A stretch of 64,000 nt of DNA from NCBI GenBank assembly GCA_002929055.1, contig PERY01000004.1, positions 1 through 64,000 on the forward strand, given 5' to 3'. A model generated the notes under the pieces. The model saw nothing but the letters and a program-made list of their open reading frames with translations, made no database searches and was not told the DNA's origin. Shown here piece by piece: positions 8,807 to 16,173 of this stretch (positions are counted from its first letter, which is position 1; the number at the start of each line of letters is the position of its first letter). Source of the DNA: Methylocystis sp. (GTDB lineage: Bacteria; Pseudomonadota; Alphaproteobacteria; Rhizobiales; Beijerinckiaceae). A program made the position numbers and the translations under genes.

Positions 8807-9204
8807 GTCCCGTTACCGCTCCTCGCCTTGCGCGGATCAGCCAGGGCCCGGGTGACGGGGCGGCGGAAAAATCCGGGCAAGCGTTTCAACCAATGGGCCG
8901 GGCCGTCTCTGCAAACCCGAAGTTGCAATACTCGCCGACACAGCCTTAGCGTTAGTCACAAAAGTTAAACGGGGCATGAAATGAAAGCCAGACTGGACCC
9001 AAGCTTTGCCGTTCGTGGCGCAAACTCTGGCGACACTGGAAAACCAATTCCTGCCCGATTGCGCGACTCTTGGCCGCAGCCTGAGCGCCGCTTCAGGCTA
9101 AGCTTCCCGTTTACATACGGTTTTTTGCAGAGAAGTCCGGAACGGGGGAAGCAGATGCACAATTTCTGGTTGCAATAAAAAATGGACGAATTGCTAACCT
9201 TGTT
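8807..9204. other. Intergenic region with no convincing gene
   Basis: 398 bases between the 5' end of the GGDEF-EAL gene and the 3' end of the Xer gene. It is more AT-rich in its second half, with short A- and T-runs near 9118-9126 and 9175-9183. It must hold the GGDEF-EAL promoter. A 65-codon plus-strand open frame at 8981-9178 has no ribosome site or recognisable similarity. I see no tRNA, dif-like or riboswitch structure. Confidence 0.5.
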
Positions 9205-10209
9205 TCACTCCGCGCGCGGATGGGCGGACAGATAGGCGTCGAGCAGCCGCTTTTTGTCGACGGCGGTATAGATTTGCGTCGTCGAGAGAGAGGCGTGTCC
9301 GAGCAACTCCTGTATGGCGCGCAGATCGCCGCCGCGCCCCAGAAGATGCGTCGCGAAGGAGTGGCGCAGCGCATGCGGCGTCGCACTGTCGGGAAGACCC
9401 AGCGCCCCCCGCAGGCGCTCGACTGCAAGTTGCACGATCCTCGGCGAGAGCGGTCCGCCCCGCGCGCCGACGAAAAGCGGCCCACCGGTCAGATCATATG
9501 GGCAGGCGGCGACATAGGCCTCGATCGCGTCGCGCACGGGCGCGATGACGGGCAGCGTCCGCGTCTTGCCGCCCTTGCCCGCGATCGTCACACGGTCGAT
9601 GCGGCCGACCGGCGCATTCGCCCGCGCAATGGACAGCGCCTCGGAAATGCGCAGGCCGACGCCATAGAGCAGCGCCAGGACGGCGGCGTCGCGGGCGAGC
9701 ACCCATGACTCCCGCGCCTCGCCTGCGCGCTGGTCGGGATCGATGAGATCGCGCGCGTCCCTGATGGTGAGCGCCTTGGGAAGGCTATGCGGCTTTTTGG
9801 GGGGGCGGATGGCGGAGAAGAAATCGGTCCTCGCGAGGCCCTTCTTCTCGAGGAAGCGGAGAAAACTGCGGATGGCGGCGATCGCCCGCAGCAGCGAGCG
9901 GCTCTCCAACCCGTCGTTGCGGCGCTTCGCCAGATAGGCGCGCATATCCGCCGGCAGCAAGGCCGAGAGAGCGGCGGCGTCGGGCCGCGCGCCGAGATGC
10001 CCGGTGAGAAAGACGAGGAAGCCCGCAACGTCGCGCGCATAGCCCTCGATCGTGTAGCGCGAGGCGCGCCTTTCCCCCGAGAGCGCCTCCATCCAGAGCG
10101 CCGCCTCCTGCGCAATCTGCGGGGTGGCGCTGAAACAGGCCGCGCCGGGGAGCGGCTTTTGGGCTGGCGCCGCCGGCCGGACCCGGAGCTTCGATGACGA
10201 TTCGCGCAT
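9205..10209 (-). CDS. xerC: Tyrosine recombinase XerC
   Basis: A 334-residue site-specific recombinase. The N-terminal SAM-like DNA-binding domain spans about residues 28-125. The catalytic domain has R187 (GLRISEAL), a Lys in GKGGK at 212-215, H279 and R282 (HALRHSFATHLL), H305 (LLGHASLSTTQIY) and Y314. Length and motifs fit the chromosome-dimer resolvases XerC/XerD better than a phage integrase. XerC rather than XerD is a judgement from overall style. The first 27 residues are a Pro/Ala-rich extension. No attachment site, integron or phage gene lies nearby, so it is read as housekeeping. Confidence 0.88.
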   Translation of the reverse strand: MRESSSKLRVRPAAPAQKPLPGAACFSATPQIAQEAALWMEALSGERRASRYTIEGYARDVAGFLVFLTGHLGARPDAAALSALLPADMRAYLAKRRNDGLESRSLLRAIAAIRSFLRFLEKKGLARTDFFSAIRPPKKPHSLPKALTIRDARDLIDPDQRAGEARESWVLARDAAVLALLYGVGLRISEALSIARANAPVGRIDRVTIAGKGGKTRTLPVIAPVRDAIEAYVAACPYDLTGGPLFVGARGGPLSPRIVQLAVERLRGALGLPDSATPHALRHSFATHLLGRGGDLRAIQELLGHASLSTTQIYTAVDKKRLLDAYLSAHPRAE

Positions 10210-10264
10210 ACGCGCAGCTTCGCGCGGAAAACTTAAGAGAACCCGCGCGGCGGTCGGATTTGGC

Positions 10265-10588
10265 TTATTTGCCCGACTGAATCTCGGCCTTCGCCATAGC
10301 GAGCATCTCGTCCATCGTGCGGCGAATCTGATGCTCGGACTGATCGACGCCGGCGGCCTCGAAATCCTTCTTCAGAGTCGCGACGACACGCTCGTCTGCG
10401 TCGGCGGAGACCTCGGCCGCCACCAGGGCGTCGGCGTAGGCCTGCGCGTCGGCGCCGGTCTTGCCCAGCTTTTCCGAAGCCCAGAGCCCGATGAGCTTGT
10501 TGCGGCGGGCCTCGGCGCGGAAACGCAGCTCTTCGTCATGGACGTAGCGTTTCTCGAACGAGTCTTCGCGTTGGTCGAAAGTGCTCAT
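10265..10588 (-). CDS. DUF1476 protein, F1-ATPase zeta-subunit family
   Basis: A 107-residue, charged, mostly helical protein that begins MSTFDQREDSFEKRYVHDEE. The family (DUF1476) includes the alphaproteobacterial zeta subunit, which inhibits ATP hydrolysis by F1Fo-ATP synthase through its N-terminal helix. The start at 10588 is preferred because GAGG lies six bases upstream; a second ATG two codons earlier leaves no room for a ribosome site. It stands divergent from purC, the usual Rhizobiales arrangement. Family assignment is strong; the inhibitor role comes from family knowledge. Confidence 0.88.
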   Translation of the reverse strand: MSTFDQREDSFEKRYVHDEELRFRAEARRNKLIGLWASEKLGKTGADAQAYADALVAAEVSADADERVVATLKKDFEAAGVDQSEHQIRRTMDEMLAMAKAEIQSGK

Positions 10589-10961
10589 GTCCATCCTCGG
10601 CCGGTTTGCTCTAATGATGAAATCGGGGGGCGAATCCGCTTCGCGCCGCACGCATATAGGCGCATTCGCGGCTGATGCCAATGCCAAGCCGGGCGCCAAG
10701 GCCGCGGCACGTCGGCGGCGATTTACAAGAAGCTGAAACTCGACAGAAAAGAGGAAGTTGTGTCGTTTCCGCAATTCAGGTAGTTTATGAAAGAACTTCT
10801 GAGCGGGACGCCGACTTGTCACTGGCCCCCAAAGACGCTACGACCGCGCGCATAGGCGGTCGGTCACCCTATCCCGCACCTTGGACGAATGTCGGACGTG
10901 GGACCATATCGGAAGGAGCCGTGGCCGACTCATGGACTTTCTCAAGCCCCGGTTGATCCCA
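10589..10961. other. Divergent intergenic region between the zeta-subunit gene and purC
   Basis: About 370 bases (340 if purC starts at 10932). It should hold the divergent promoters. A strong GGAAGGAG lies at 10911-10918 but stands 13 bases from the ATG at 10932 and 43 from that at 10962. Neither strand shows a convincing gene. No purine riboswitch fold could be recognised by eye. Confidence 0.45.
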
Positions 10962-11726
10962 ATGAACCGTCGCCGCCGCATCTACGAAGGCAAGGCCAAG
11001 GTCCTCTACGAGGGCCCTGAACCCGGCACGCTCATCCAGCACTTCAAGGACGACGCCACCGCCTTCAACGCCAAGAAGCACGAGGTGATCGACGGCAAGG
11101 GCGTGCTGAACAACCGCATCTCGGAATATATCTTCCAGAACCTCAACAACATCGGCGTGCCCACGCATTTCATCCGTCGGCTGAATATGCGCGAGCAGCT
11201 CATCCGCGAGGTGGAGATTGTTCCGCTCGAGGTCGTGGTCCGCAACGTCGCGGCGGGCTCGCTCGCCAAGCGCCTCGGACTCGAGGAAGGCACGCAACTG
11301 CCGCGCTCGATCATCGAGTTCTATTACAAGAACGACGCGCTCGACGACCCGATGGTGTCGGAAGAGCACATCACGGCGTTCGGCTGGGCGACACCGCAGG
11401 AGATCGACGACATCATGGCGCTCGCCATCCGCGTCAACGACTTCCTGTCTGGCGTGTTCCTTGGCGTCGGCATCCGTCTCGTCGACTTCAAGATGGAATG
11501 CGGACGTCTGTGGGAAGGCGACATGATGCGCATCGTCGTCGCCGATGAAATCTCCCCCGACAGTTGCCGACTTTGGGACATCAAGTCCAACGACAAGCTG
11601 GACAAGGACCGCTTCCGCCGCGACATGGGCGGGCTCGTGGAGGCCTACACCGAGGTCGCCCGCCGGCTCGGAGTCATGCAGGAAGGCGAGACCGTCCGCG
11701 TCGGCGCGCCGAAGCTCGTTCAGTAG
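10962..11726 (+). CDS. purC: Phosphoribosylaminoimidazole-succinocarboxamide synthase
   Basis: Purine synthesis: ATP-dependent joining of CAIR and aspartate to give SAICAR. The 254-residue form starting [13 protein letters not shown] matches the conserved start of alphaproteobacterial PurC. An in-frame ATG at 10932 would add ten residues ([10 protein letters not shown]) and is nearer to a GGAAGGAG, so that start cannot be excluded. Family motifs include [49 protein letters not shown] and [19 protein letters not shown] strong terminator follows, which separates it from purS and purQ downstream. Confidence 0.95.
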   Translation: MNRRRRIYEGKAKVLYEGPEPGTLIQHFKDDATAFNAKKHEVIDGKGVLNNRISEYIFQNLNNIGVPTHFIRRLNMREQLIREVEIVPLEVVVRNVAAGSLAKRLGLEEGTQLPRSIIEFYYKNDALDDPMVSEEHITAFGWATPQEIDDIMALAIRVNDFLSGVFLGVGIRLVDFKMECGRLWEGDMMRIVVADEISPDSCRLWDIKSNDKLDKDRFRRDMGGLVEAYTEVARRLGVMQEGETVRVGAPKLVQ

Positions 11727-11750
11727 GCGGCGCCGCCCTGCAACAAAGAA

Positions 11751-11775
11751 AGCCCGCCAACCCGGCGGGCTTTTT
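11751..11775 (+). terminator. Intrinsic terminator after purC
   Basis: An eight-base stem (11751-11758 with 11764-11771, GCCCGCC core) and a loop of five bases are followed by a T-run at 11771-11775. An A-rich stretch precedes the stem. It lies 25 bases after the purC stop. Confidence 0.85.
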
Positions 11776-11875
11776 CGTTTATGGGCCTGCATGGCGACGC
11801 GCGCGCGGGCTTTGACGAAGGCGCGACTTGTTCGCTGCGCCCCTCAGCTTCATGTCTTGTCGGAAGGAGCCCAGC

Positions 11876-12319
11876 ATGAACGCTCAAAATTCCCTTCCCA
11901 CCGCCGCCAGATGGCTCGGCTACGCCGGCGCCCTGCCTTTCGTCGCCGGCGCCTTGGCCTCTCTGGCGCGCGACCCGAACTGGGCGCCCTTCGGCCATGC
12001 GCTGCTGGTGCATTACGGCGCGATCATCCTTTCCTTCATGGGCGGCGTGCACTGGGGCGCGGCGATGCTGCGCGGCGACGAGGGCCCTGGCCCGCTCGGG
12101 CGCAGCGTCGTCCCCTCGCTTGTCGCTCTGCTCGCCGCGCTGATCGGCGGGGCGCCGGGCCTCGCGATCCTCGCCGCGGGCTTCGCGGGGCTGCTGGTCT
12201 ATGACGAACGGGAGACGCGCGCCGGCCGCCTGCCGCCATGGTACCCGTTCCTTCGCCGACCGCTGTCGGCGATTGTCGTCGCCTGCCTGCTCGCAGGCGC
12301 GGCGGCGTGGGGGCTTTAA
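11876..12319 (+). CDS. DUF3429 family small membrane protein
   Basis: A 147-residue protein with about four or five hydrophobic segments: ARWLGYAGALPFVAGALASL, LLVHYGAIILSFMGGVHWG, LVALLAALIGGAPGLAILAAGFAGLLV and a C-terminal AIVVACLLAGAAAWGL. The FMGGVHWG motif between helices is the mark of the DUF3429 family. The inner-membrane role is unknown. GGAAGGAG stands before the ATG and decides the start over an upstream in-frame ATG. Its stop overlaps the end of the convergent membrane-protein gene by four bases. Confidence 0.82.
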   Translation: MNAQNSLPTAARWLGYAGALPFVAGALASLARDPNWAPFGHALLVHYGAIILSFMGGVHWGAAMLRGDEGPGPLGRSVVPSLVALLAALIGGAPGLAILAAGFAGLLVYDERETRAGRLPPWYPFLRRPLSAIVVACLLAGAAAWGL

Positions 12320-13005
12320 TCCGCCTCGTAATGATCGAGGCGTTTCTTGTGGTCGGCGATCACCGTCTTGTAGCGCGACACCTTTACGGCGGGAGGGGCA
12401 ACGGCGCGAAGCGCGGCTTCTGTCTCCTCCGCCTGTTTGCGCGGATAGCTCACGAGAAGATAGACGCGCCCTTCGGCGGTCCGGCCCAGGCCGAGTTTCG
12501 CCAGTTCGAACCAGCTTGCGCCCGCCGCCTCCCGCGACTGGAGAAAAACGACGAGCGCATTCCAGTTGTAGTTCGTTTCATCGGATTCGACGCTCTTCAG
12601 CGTCCGAACGAGCGCGATTTCCGCCACCGCAGACCATGGAAACTGCTTCGGGTCGGCGCCCGGCAGGGGCGCGACGTCGACGCCTGAGGCGCCCGCGCGA
12701 AGGGTCACCGCGCCATCCTCCGCGAACCATCGCCGGGCGTCGATGGGCAGCCGCGCCAATATCGCGAGGCCCGCGCCGCCGAAGGCAAGGCAAAAGGGAA
12801 CGACGAAGAGCATGGGGGCGTCCCTCGCTCCCATTGAATAGAACCAGACCGCAAAGCCGGTGAGGAAGGCGCCCAAAACGACGCCGAGCGCGAGCGCGCC
12901 CCATTTCTCCCTGTAGATGACGACGTCGCCGCCCTCGCGCCGCAAGCCGAGCTTCAAGCCGCCCTCCGTTGATCGCTTTGCTCCCGCCGGCAATGTCGCG
13001 CGCAT
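12316..13005 (-). CDS. Hypothetical membrane-anchored protein
   Basis: A 229-residue protein from the ATG at 13005; the frame is open further upstream but would run into the purS promoter area. After about 30 residues there are two adjacent membrane helices (LALGVVLGAFLTGFAVWFY and MLFVVPFCLAFGGAGLAILARL). A cytoplasmic domain of about 140 residues follows, with VDVAPLPGADPKQFPWSAVAEIALV and VYLLVSYPRKQAEETEAAL. The layout resembles small PH-domain-like bacterial membrane proteins, but I do not recognise the family. It is divergent from purS with 88 bases between the starts. Confidence 0.65.
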   Translation of the reverse strand: MRATLPAGAKRSTEGGLKLGLRREGGDVVIYREKWGALALGVVLGAFLTGFAVWFYSMGARDAPMLFVVPFCLAFGGAGLAILARLPIDARRWFAEDGAVTLRAGASGVDVAPLPGADPKQFPWSAVAEIALVRTLKSVESDETNYNWNALVVFLQSREAAGASWFELAKLGLGRTAEGRVYLLVSYPRKQAEETEAALRAVAPPAVKVSRYKTVIADHKKRLDHYEAD

Positions 13006-13093
13006 AAGTGAACCGCGCCTTACGTCAGCGGGCGCTTGCCCTTTGCGCCCAAGGCCGCTAACCCTGTCGCATCCCAAACGGAACGCGAGTCCC

Positions 13094-13330
13094 ATGAAAG
13101 CACGTGTCGTCGTCACCCTGAAAAACGGCGTCCTCGATCCGCAAGGCAAGGCGATCGAAGGCGCGCTGAAGTCGCTCGGCGTCGAGGGCGTCGCCAGCGT
13201 GCGTCAGGGCAAGGTGTTCGACGTGGAGGTCGCGGGCGCCGACGCGGCGGCCGCGAAGGCGCAGCTCACCGCCGCCTGCGAGAAGCTCCTCGCCAACACC
13301 GTAATCGAGAATTACCAGATCGACCTGTGA
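13094..13330 (+). CDS. purS: Phosphoribosylformylglycinamidine synthase subunit PurS
   Basis: A 78-residue small subunit of FGAM synthase. It bridges the PurL synthase and the PurQ glutaminase so that ammonia can be channelled. The sequence has the ordinary PurS pattern: [25 protein letters not shown], then [12 protein letters not shown], ending [11 protein letters not shown]. The start is the ATG at 13094. purQ follows after 115 bases that contain a palindromic repeat, instead of the usual very short gap. Confidence 0.95.
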   Translation: MKARVVVTLKNGVLDPQGKAIEGALKSLGVEGVASVRQGKVFDVEVAGADAAAAKAQLTAACEKLLANTVIENYQIDL

Positions 13331-13344
13331 TGCAGGCCATACCC

Positions 13345-13425
13345 CGTCATTGCGAGCGAAGCGAAGCAATCCAGGGCCGCGCCGGTTCGCTGGATCGCGT
13401 CGTCGCTGCGCTCCTCGCAATGACG
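13345..13425. repeat. REP-like palindromic intergenic repeat
   Basis: An imperfect palindrome of about 81 bases sits wholly between purS and purQ. Its ends are exact inverted copies of 12 bases (CGTCATTGCGAG at 13345-13356, CTCGCAATGACG at 13414-13425). Further partial pairing lies inside, around GCAATCCAG and CTGGATCGC. Units with these ends are a familiar dispersed repeat in alphaproteobacterial and other genomes. In RNA it would fold into a long hairpin that could affect mRNA stability between the two cistrons. Confidence 0.75.
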
Positions 13426-13445
13426 TGCGAGAGGAAGCGAATCCC

Positions 13446-14135
13446 ATGAAAGCCGCCGTCATCGTCTTCCCGGGCTCCAATCGCGAAGGCGACATGGCGC
13501 TCGCGCTCGAGCAGGCGACGGGCCAGAAGCCTGCGATGCTCTGGCACGCCGACCATGAGCTGCCCTCGGGGACGGATCTCGTCGTGCTGCCGGGCGGTTT
13601 CTCCTATGGCGATTATCTGCGCTGCGGGGCCATCGCCGGCCGCGCCGCCATCATGGATGCGGTGCGCGCCCACGCCGCGCGCGGCGGGCTCGTCCTCGGC
13701 GTCTGCAACGGCTTCCAGATTCTCTGCGAGAGCGGCCTGCTGCCGGGCGTGCTGATGCGCAACGCCAATCTGCGCTTCATCTGCAAGATGCAGCATCTGA
13801 AGGTCGAGCGGAACGACACGGCTTTCACGCGCCAATACGCGAAGGGACAGGTGATCGAGGTCGCCATCGCCCATGGCGAAGGCAATTACGAAGCCGACGA
13901 CGCGACGATCCAACGCATCGAGGGCGAAGGTCTCGTCGCCTTCCGCTATTGCGACGCCAATGGCGTCCTCGGCGGCGCGGCGAACCCCAACGGCTCGCGC
14001 AACGACATCGCCGGCATTTATTCCGGGAAGCGCAACGTTCTCGGCCTGATGCCGCATCCGGAAAATCTCATCGACCCGCTGGTGGGCGGGATCGACGGGC
14101 GCGCGCTATTCGAGAGTCTTGCAAAGGCGGCGTGA
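13446..14135 (+). CDS. purQ: Phosphoribosylformylglycinamidine synthase glutaminase subunit PurQ
   Basis: A 229-residue class I glutamine amidotransferase that supplies ammonia to PurL. Motifs: [31 protein letters not shown], the nucleophile elbow GVCNGFQIL and the catalytic His/Glu in LMPHPEN. The ATG at 13446 gives the normal length; longer in-frame extensions would begin inside the palindromic repeat. The large subunit gene purL, usually found next, is not in this window. Confidence 0.96.
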   Translation: MKAAVIVFPGSNREGDMALALEQATGQKPAMLWHADHELPSGTDLVVLPGGFSYGDYLRCGAIAGRAAIMDAVRAHAARGGLVLGVCNGFQILCESGLLPGVLMRNANLRFICKMQHLKVERNDTAFTRQYAKGQVIEVAIAHGEGNYEADDATIQRIEGEGLVAFRYCDANGVLGGAANPNGSRNDIAGIYSGKRNVLGLMPHPENLIDPLVGGIDGRALFESLAKAA

Positions 14136-14202
14136 CCGCGCTGCCTTCTGCGGGCTTGCAGCCCAAATCAGGGATGCCCCTTCAAGCGATAGGAACACGG
14201 CC

Positions 14203-14559
14203 ATGAGCTATGTCGACGGTTTCGTCATCCCTGTGCCCGAAGGAAACAAGGAAGCCTATCGGAGCGCAGCGGAAAAGTTCTGGACCTATCTTCGGGACAA
14301 CGGCGCCCTGCGGGTCGTCGAATGCTGGGGCGACGACGTGCCGGACGGGAAGGTCACCGACTTCAGGCGCGCCGTCGCGGCGCAGGCGGGCGAGAATGTC
14401 GTTTTCTCCTGGGTGGTCTGGCCGTCGAAAGAGGTTCGCGACGCTGCGCATGCCAAGATGCATGACGACCCCGCGATGCAGGGCGCGGCCATGCCCTTCG
14501 ACGGCAAGCGCATGATCTTCGGCGGCTTCGCGCCCATACTGGACCTCGGCGAGGGCTAA
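14203..14559 (+). CDS. DUF1428 family protein
   Basis: A 118-residue soluble protein. It has the DUF1428 pattern: MSYVDGFVIPVPEGNKEAYR, then RVVECWGDDVPDGKVTDF, FSWVVWPSKEVRDAA and MPFDGKRMIFGGF. The family adopts a ferredoxin-like dimeric alpha/beta-barrel fold (YbaA type), and its function is unknown. The ATG at 14203 is preceded by AGGA. The gene ends one base before the stop of the convergent holA gene. Confidence 0.88.
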   Translation: MSYVDGFVIPVPEGNKEAYRSAAEKFWTYLRDNGALRVVECWGDDVPDGKVTDFRRAVAAQAGENVVFSWVVWPSKEVRDAAHAKMHDDPAMQGAAMPFDGKRMIFGGFAPILDLGEG

Positions 14560-15582
14560 TCACCGCCCGCGCACTGCCTTCGCCACACGCCACAACGCCC
14601 GCTCGGCCTCCATCTGCGCGCTCGCGGCATTGGCGCGGGCGCGGGTCTGGGCCTCGCGCAGCGGCTCGATGAGCGGGGCGAGGCGCGCGGACGACCAGGC
14701 CTTGAGCTGCGCCTCCATCAACCCGCTGTGCATGAAGCCGAAGCCCGCGCGAAAGAGCGCGTTCTTCCCGACGTCCATGCGCCCGCCCTCTCGCTCCATC
14801 GCGATGCGCGCGCGATGCAGGGCCACCGCATAGCGCAGCGCGCCAAAGAGCACGCCGCCCGGCTCGCCCCCTTGCGCGAAATAGGCGTCGAGAGTCTCGC
14901 CAGCTTCGCCGCCGAAAGCCGCCGTCACGACGCGATCGGAGGCGATGTTCGAAGCATGCGCGACGATCGCCTCGACGTCCGCGGCCTCCACATGCTCGCG
15001 GCCATGCATGTACAGGATGAGTTTCGCCAGTTCGCCGCGGCTCATCAGCCTGTCTTCGCCGAGCGCGGCGAGCAGCAGCGCGCGCGCCTCGGGGCTCGCG
15101 ACGAGTCCGGCCTCCTTCAGGCTGCGGTCGACGAGCGCGTGAACGTCCTGTTCCGTGTCCGGCTGGCACTCGATCCCGGCGCCGCCCTTCGCGCTCTCCA
15201 CGAGCTTGCGCAGCGGCGCGTCCTTCTTCAGCGCGCCCGCGGTGAGCACCACCGTACAGGCGGCGGGCGGCGCGGAAACGAGCGAGGTGACGGCGGGGAT
15301 GACCGACTTGGCGCCGGTCTCGACGAGGATCGCCCGTTTGCCGCCAAAGAGCGGCGTCGTGTTGGCTTCATCCAGCAGCGTCAGCGGATCGGCGGAGACG
15401 GCGTCGCCCGAAAGTTCGACGAACTGGAAAGGATCCCGCCGGTCGTCGACGCGCTGCGAAATGATCGCCAGCGCGCGCTCGCGCACCATGCCGGCGTCGG
15501 CGCCGTGGACGAGGAAGAGAAAGACGCCCTCGGGCGGTGAAGCGACGAAGCGCTCGGCGTCCTTGTGCGGGACAGCGACCAA
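14560..15582 (-). CDS. holA: DNA polymerase III delta subunit
   Basis: A 340-residue clamp-loader subunit that opens the sliding clamp. Three-domain organisation is visible. The degenerate AAA+ region opens with FLFLVHGADAGMVRERA and FQFVELSGD. A lid region contains LAALGEDRLMSRGELAKLILY, and the C-terminal collar contains RMDVGKNALFRAGFGFM. The start is a TTG with GGAAGGG eight bases upstream. It is the last gene of leuS-lptE-holA, the standard order in Rhizobiales. Confidence 0.93.
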   Translation of the reverse strand: MVAVPHKDAERFVASPPEGVFLFLVHGADAGMVRERALAIISQRVDDRRDPFQFVELSGDAVSADPLTLLDEANTTPLFGGKRAILVETGAKSVIPAVTSLVSAPPAACTVVLTAGALKKDAPLRKLVESAKGGAGIECQPDTEQDVHALVDRSLKEAGLVASPEARALLLAALGEDRLMSRGELAKLILYMHGREHVEAADVEAIVAHASNIASDRVVTAAFGGEAGETLDAYFAQGGEPGGVLFGALRYAVALHRARIAMEREGGRMDVGKNALFRAGFGFMHSGLMEAQLKAWSSARLAPLIEPLREAQTRARANAASAQMEAERALWRVAKAVRGR

Positions 15583-15624
15583 TTCAAGCGCCCTTCCATA
15601 AGCGGCGGCCGCCCGCCTGCAACG

Positions 15625-16173
15625 TCAGTTCACCGACGGCGGGCGCCGCGCCGCAAGCTCCGTCGCAACGCGGGTGCGGATGGTGTCCGCGATGACCTTG
15701 GCGTTGCGGATCTCCGCGTCGCGCGCGGCGCGCACATTGGCGAAGCGGTTGGAGAAGCGGTCGTAGCTGGCGATGTTGACGGCGGAGCCCGACGTCACTT
15801 CGACATTCTGCGGCCAGGTGACGAGCTTGTAGTCGGCGTCGACGATCACCGTGGCGGAGGTCGCGCGCCCCGTGACCGTGTCGAGGATCGGCGTCTGAAC
15901 GCGCTCGCGCAGCGTGACGATGAGGCGGTAGCGCGGCTGCACGGTGGAGCCCGTGCCGTTGAGCGCGAAGATCAGCTCGTTGTGGACGTAATGACCCGTG
16001 CGGCCGGGAATCTCCTCGACCTGGATCGCCTGAAGTTCGGAAGCGAGCGGCGAAGAGTCGAGCCCGCCGCTCACGCCGTAGAGCGGCTCGATGCAGCCGG
16101 CGAGCGGGAGGGCGAGGCCAAGGGCGAGGACGGCGCCGAAAAAGCGGGCGAGGGCCTTGTCACACGACGACAT
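15625..16173 (-). CDS. lptE: LPS-assembly lipoprotein LptE
   Basis: A 182-residue outer-membrane lipoprotein that plugs the LptD barrel and helps to insert lipopolysaccharide. The N-terminus has a hydrophobic leader and a lipobox LAGC at about residues 24-27. The rest is a beta-rich domain ([43 protein letters not shown]). It overlaps the end of leuS by 14 bases and precedes holA by 42. That context is a large part of the identification, because LptE sequences diverge widely. Confidence 0.9.
   Translation of the reverse strand: MSSCDKALARFFGAVLALGLALPLAGCIEPLYGVSGGLDSSPLASELQAIQVEEIPGRTGHYVHNELIFALNGTGSTVQPRYRLIVTLRERVQTPILDTVTGRATSATVIVDADYKLVTWPQNVEVTSGSAVNIASYDRFSNRFANVRAARDAEIRNAKVIADTIRTRVATELAARRPPSVN

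Noticed and set aside
8981-9178. A 65-codon plus-strand frame in the gap before the Xer gene
   Set aside because: No ribosome site and no recognisable pattern; the gap is more likely promoter DNA.
9205-10209. Xer gene as a phage integrase marking a mobile island
   Set aside because: Length and motifs fit housekeeping XerC; no tRNA attachment site, phage genes or composition change nearby.
10675-10956. A short plus-strand frame in front of purC as a leader peptide
   Set aside because: A GTG at 10921 lies only two bases from the ribosome site and the encoded peptide has no attenuator features.
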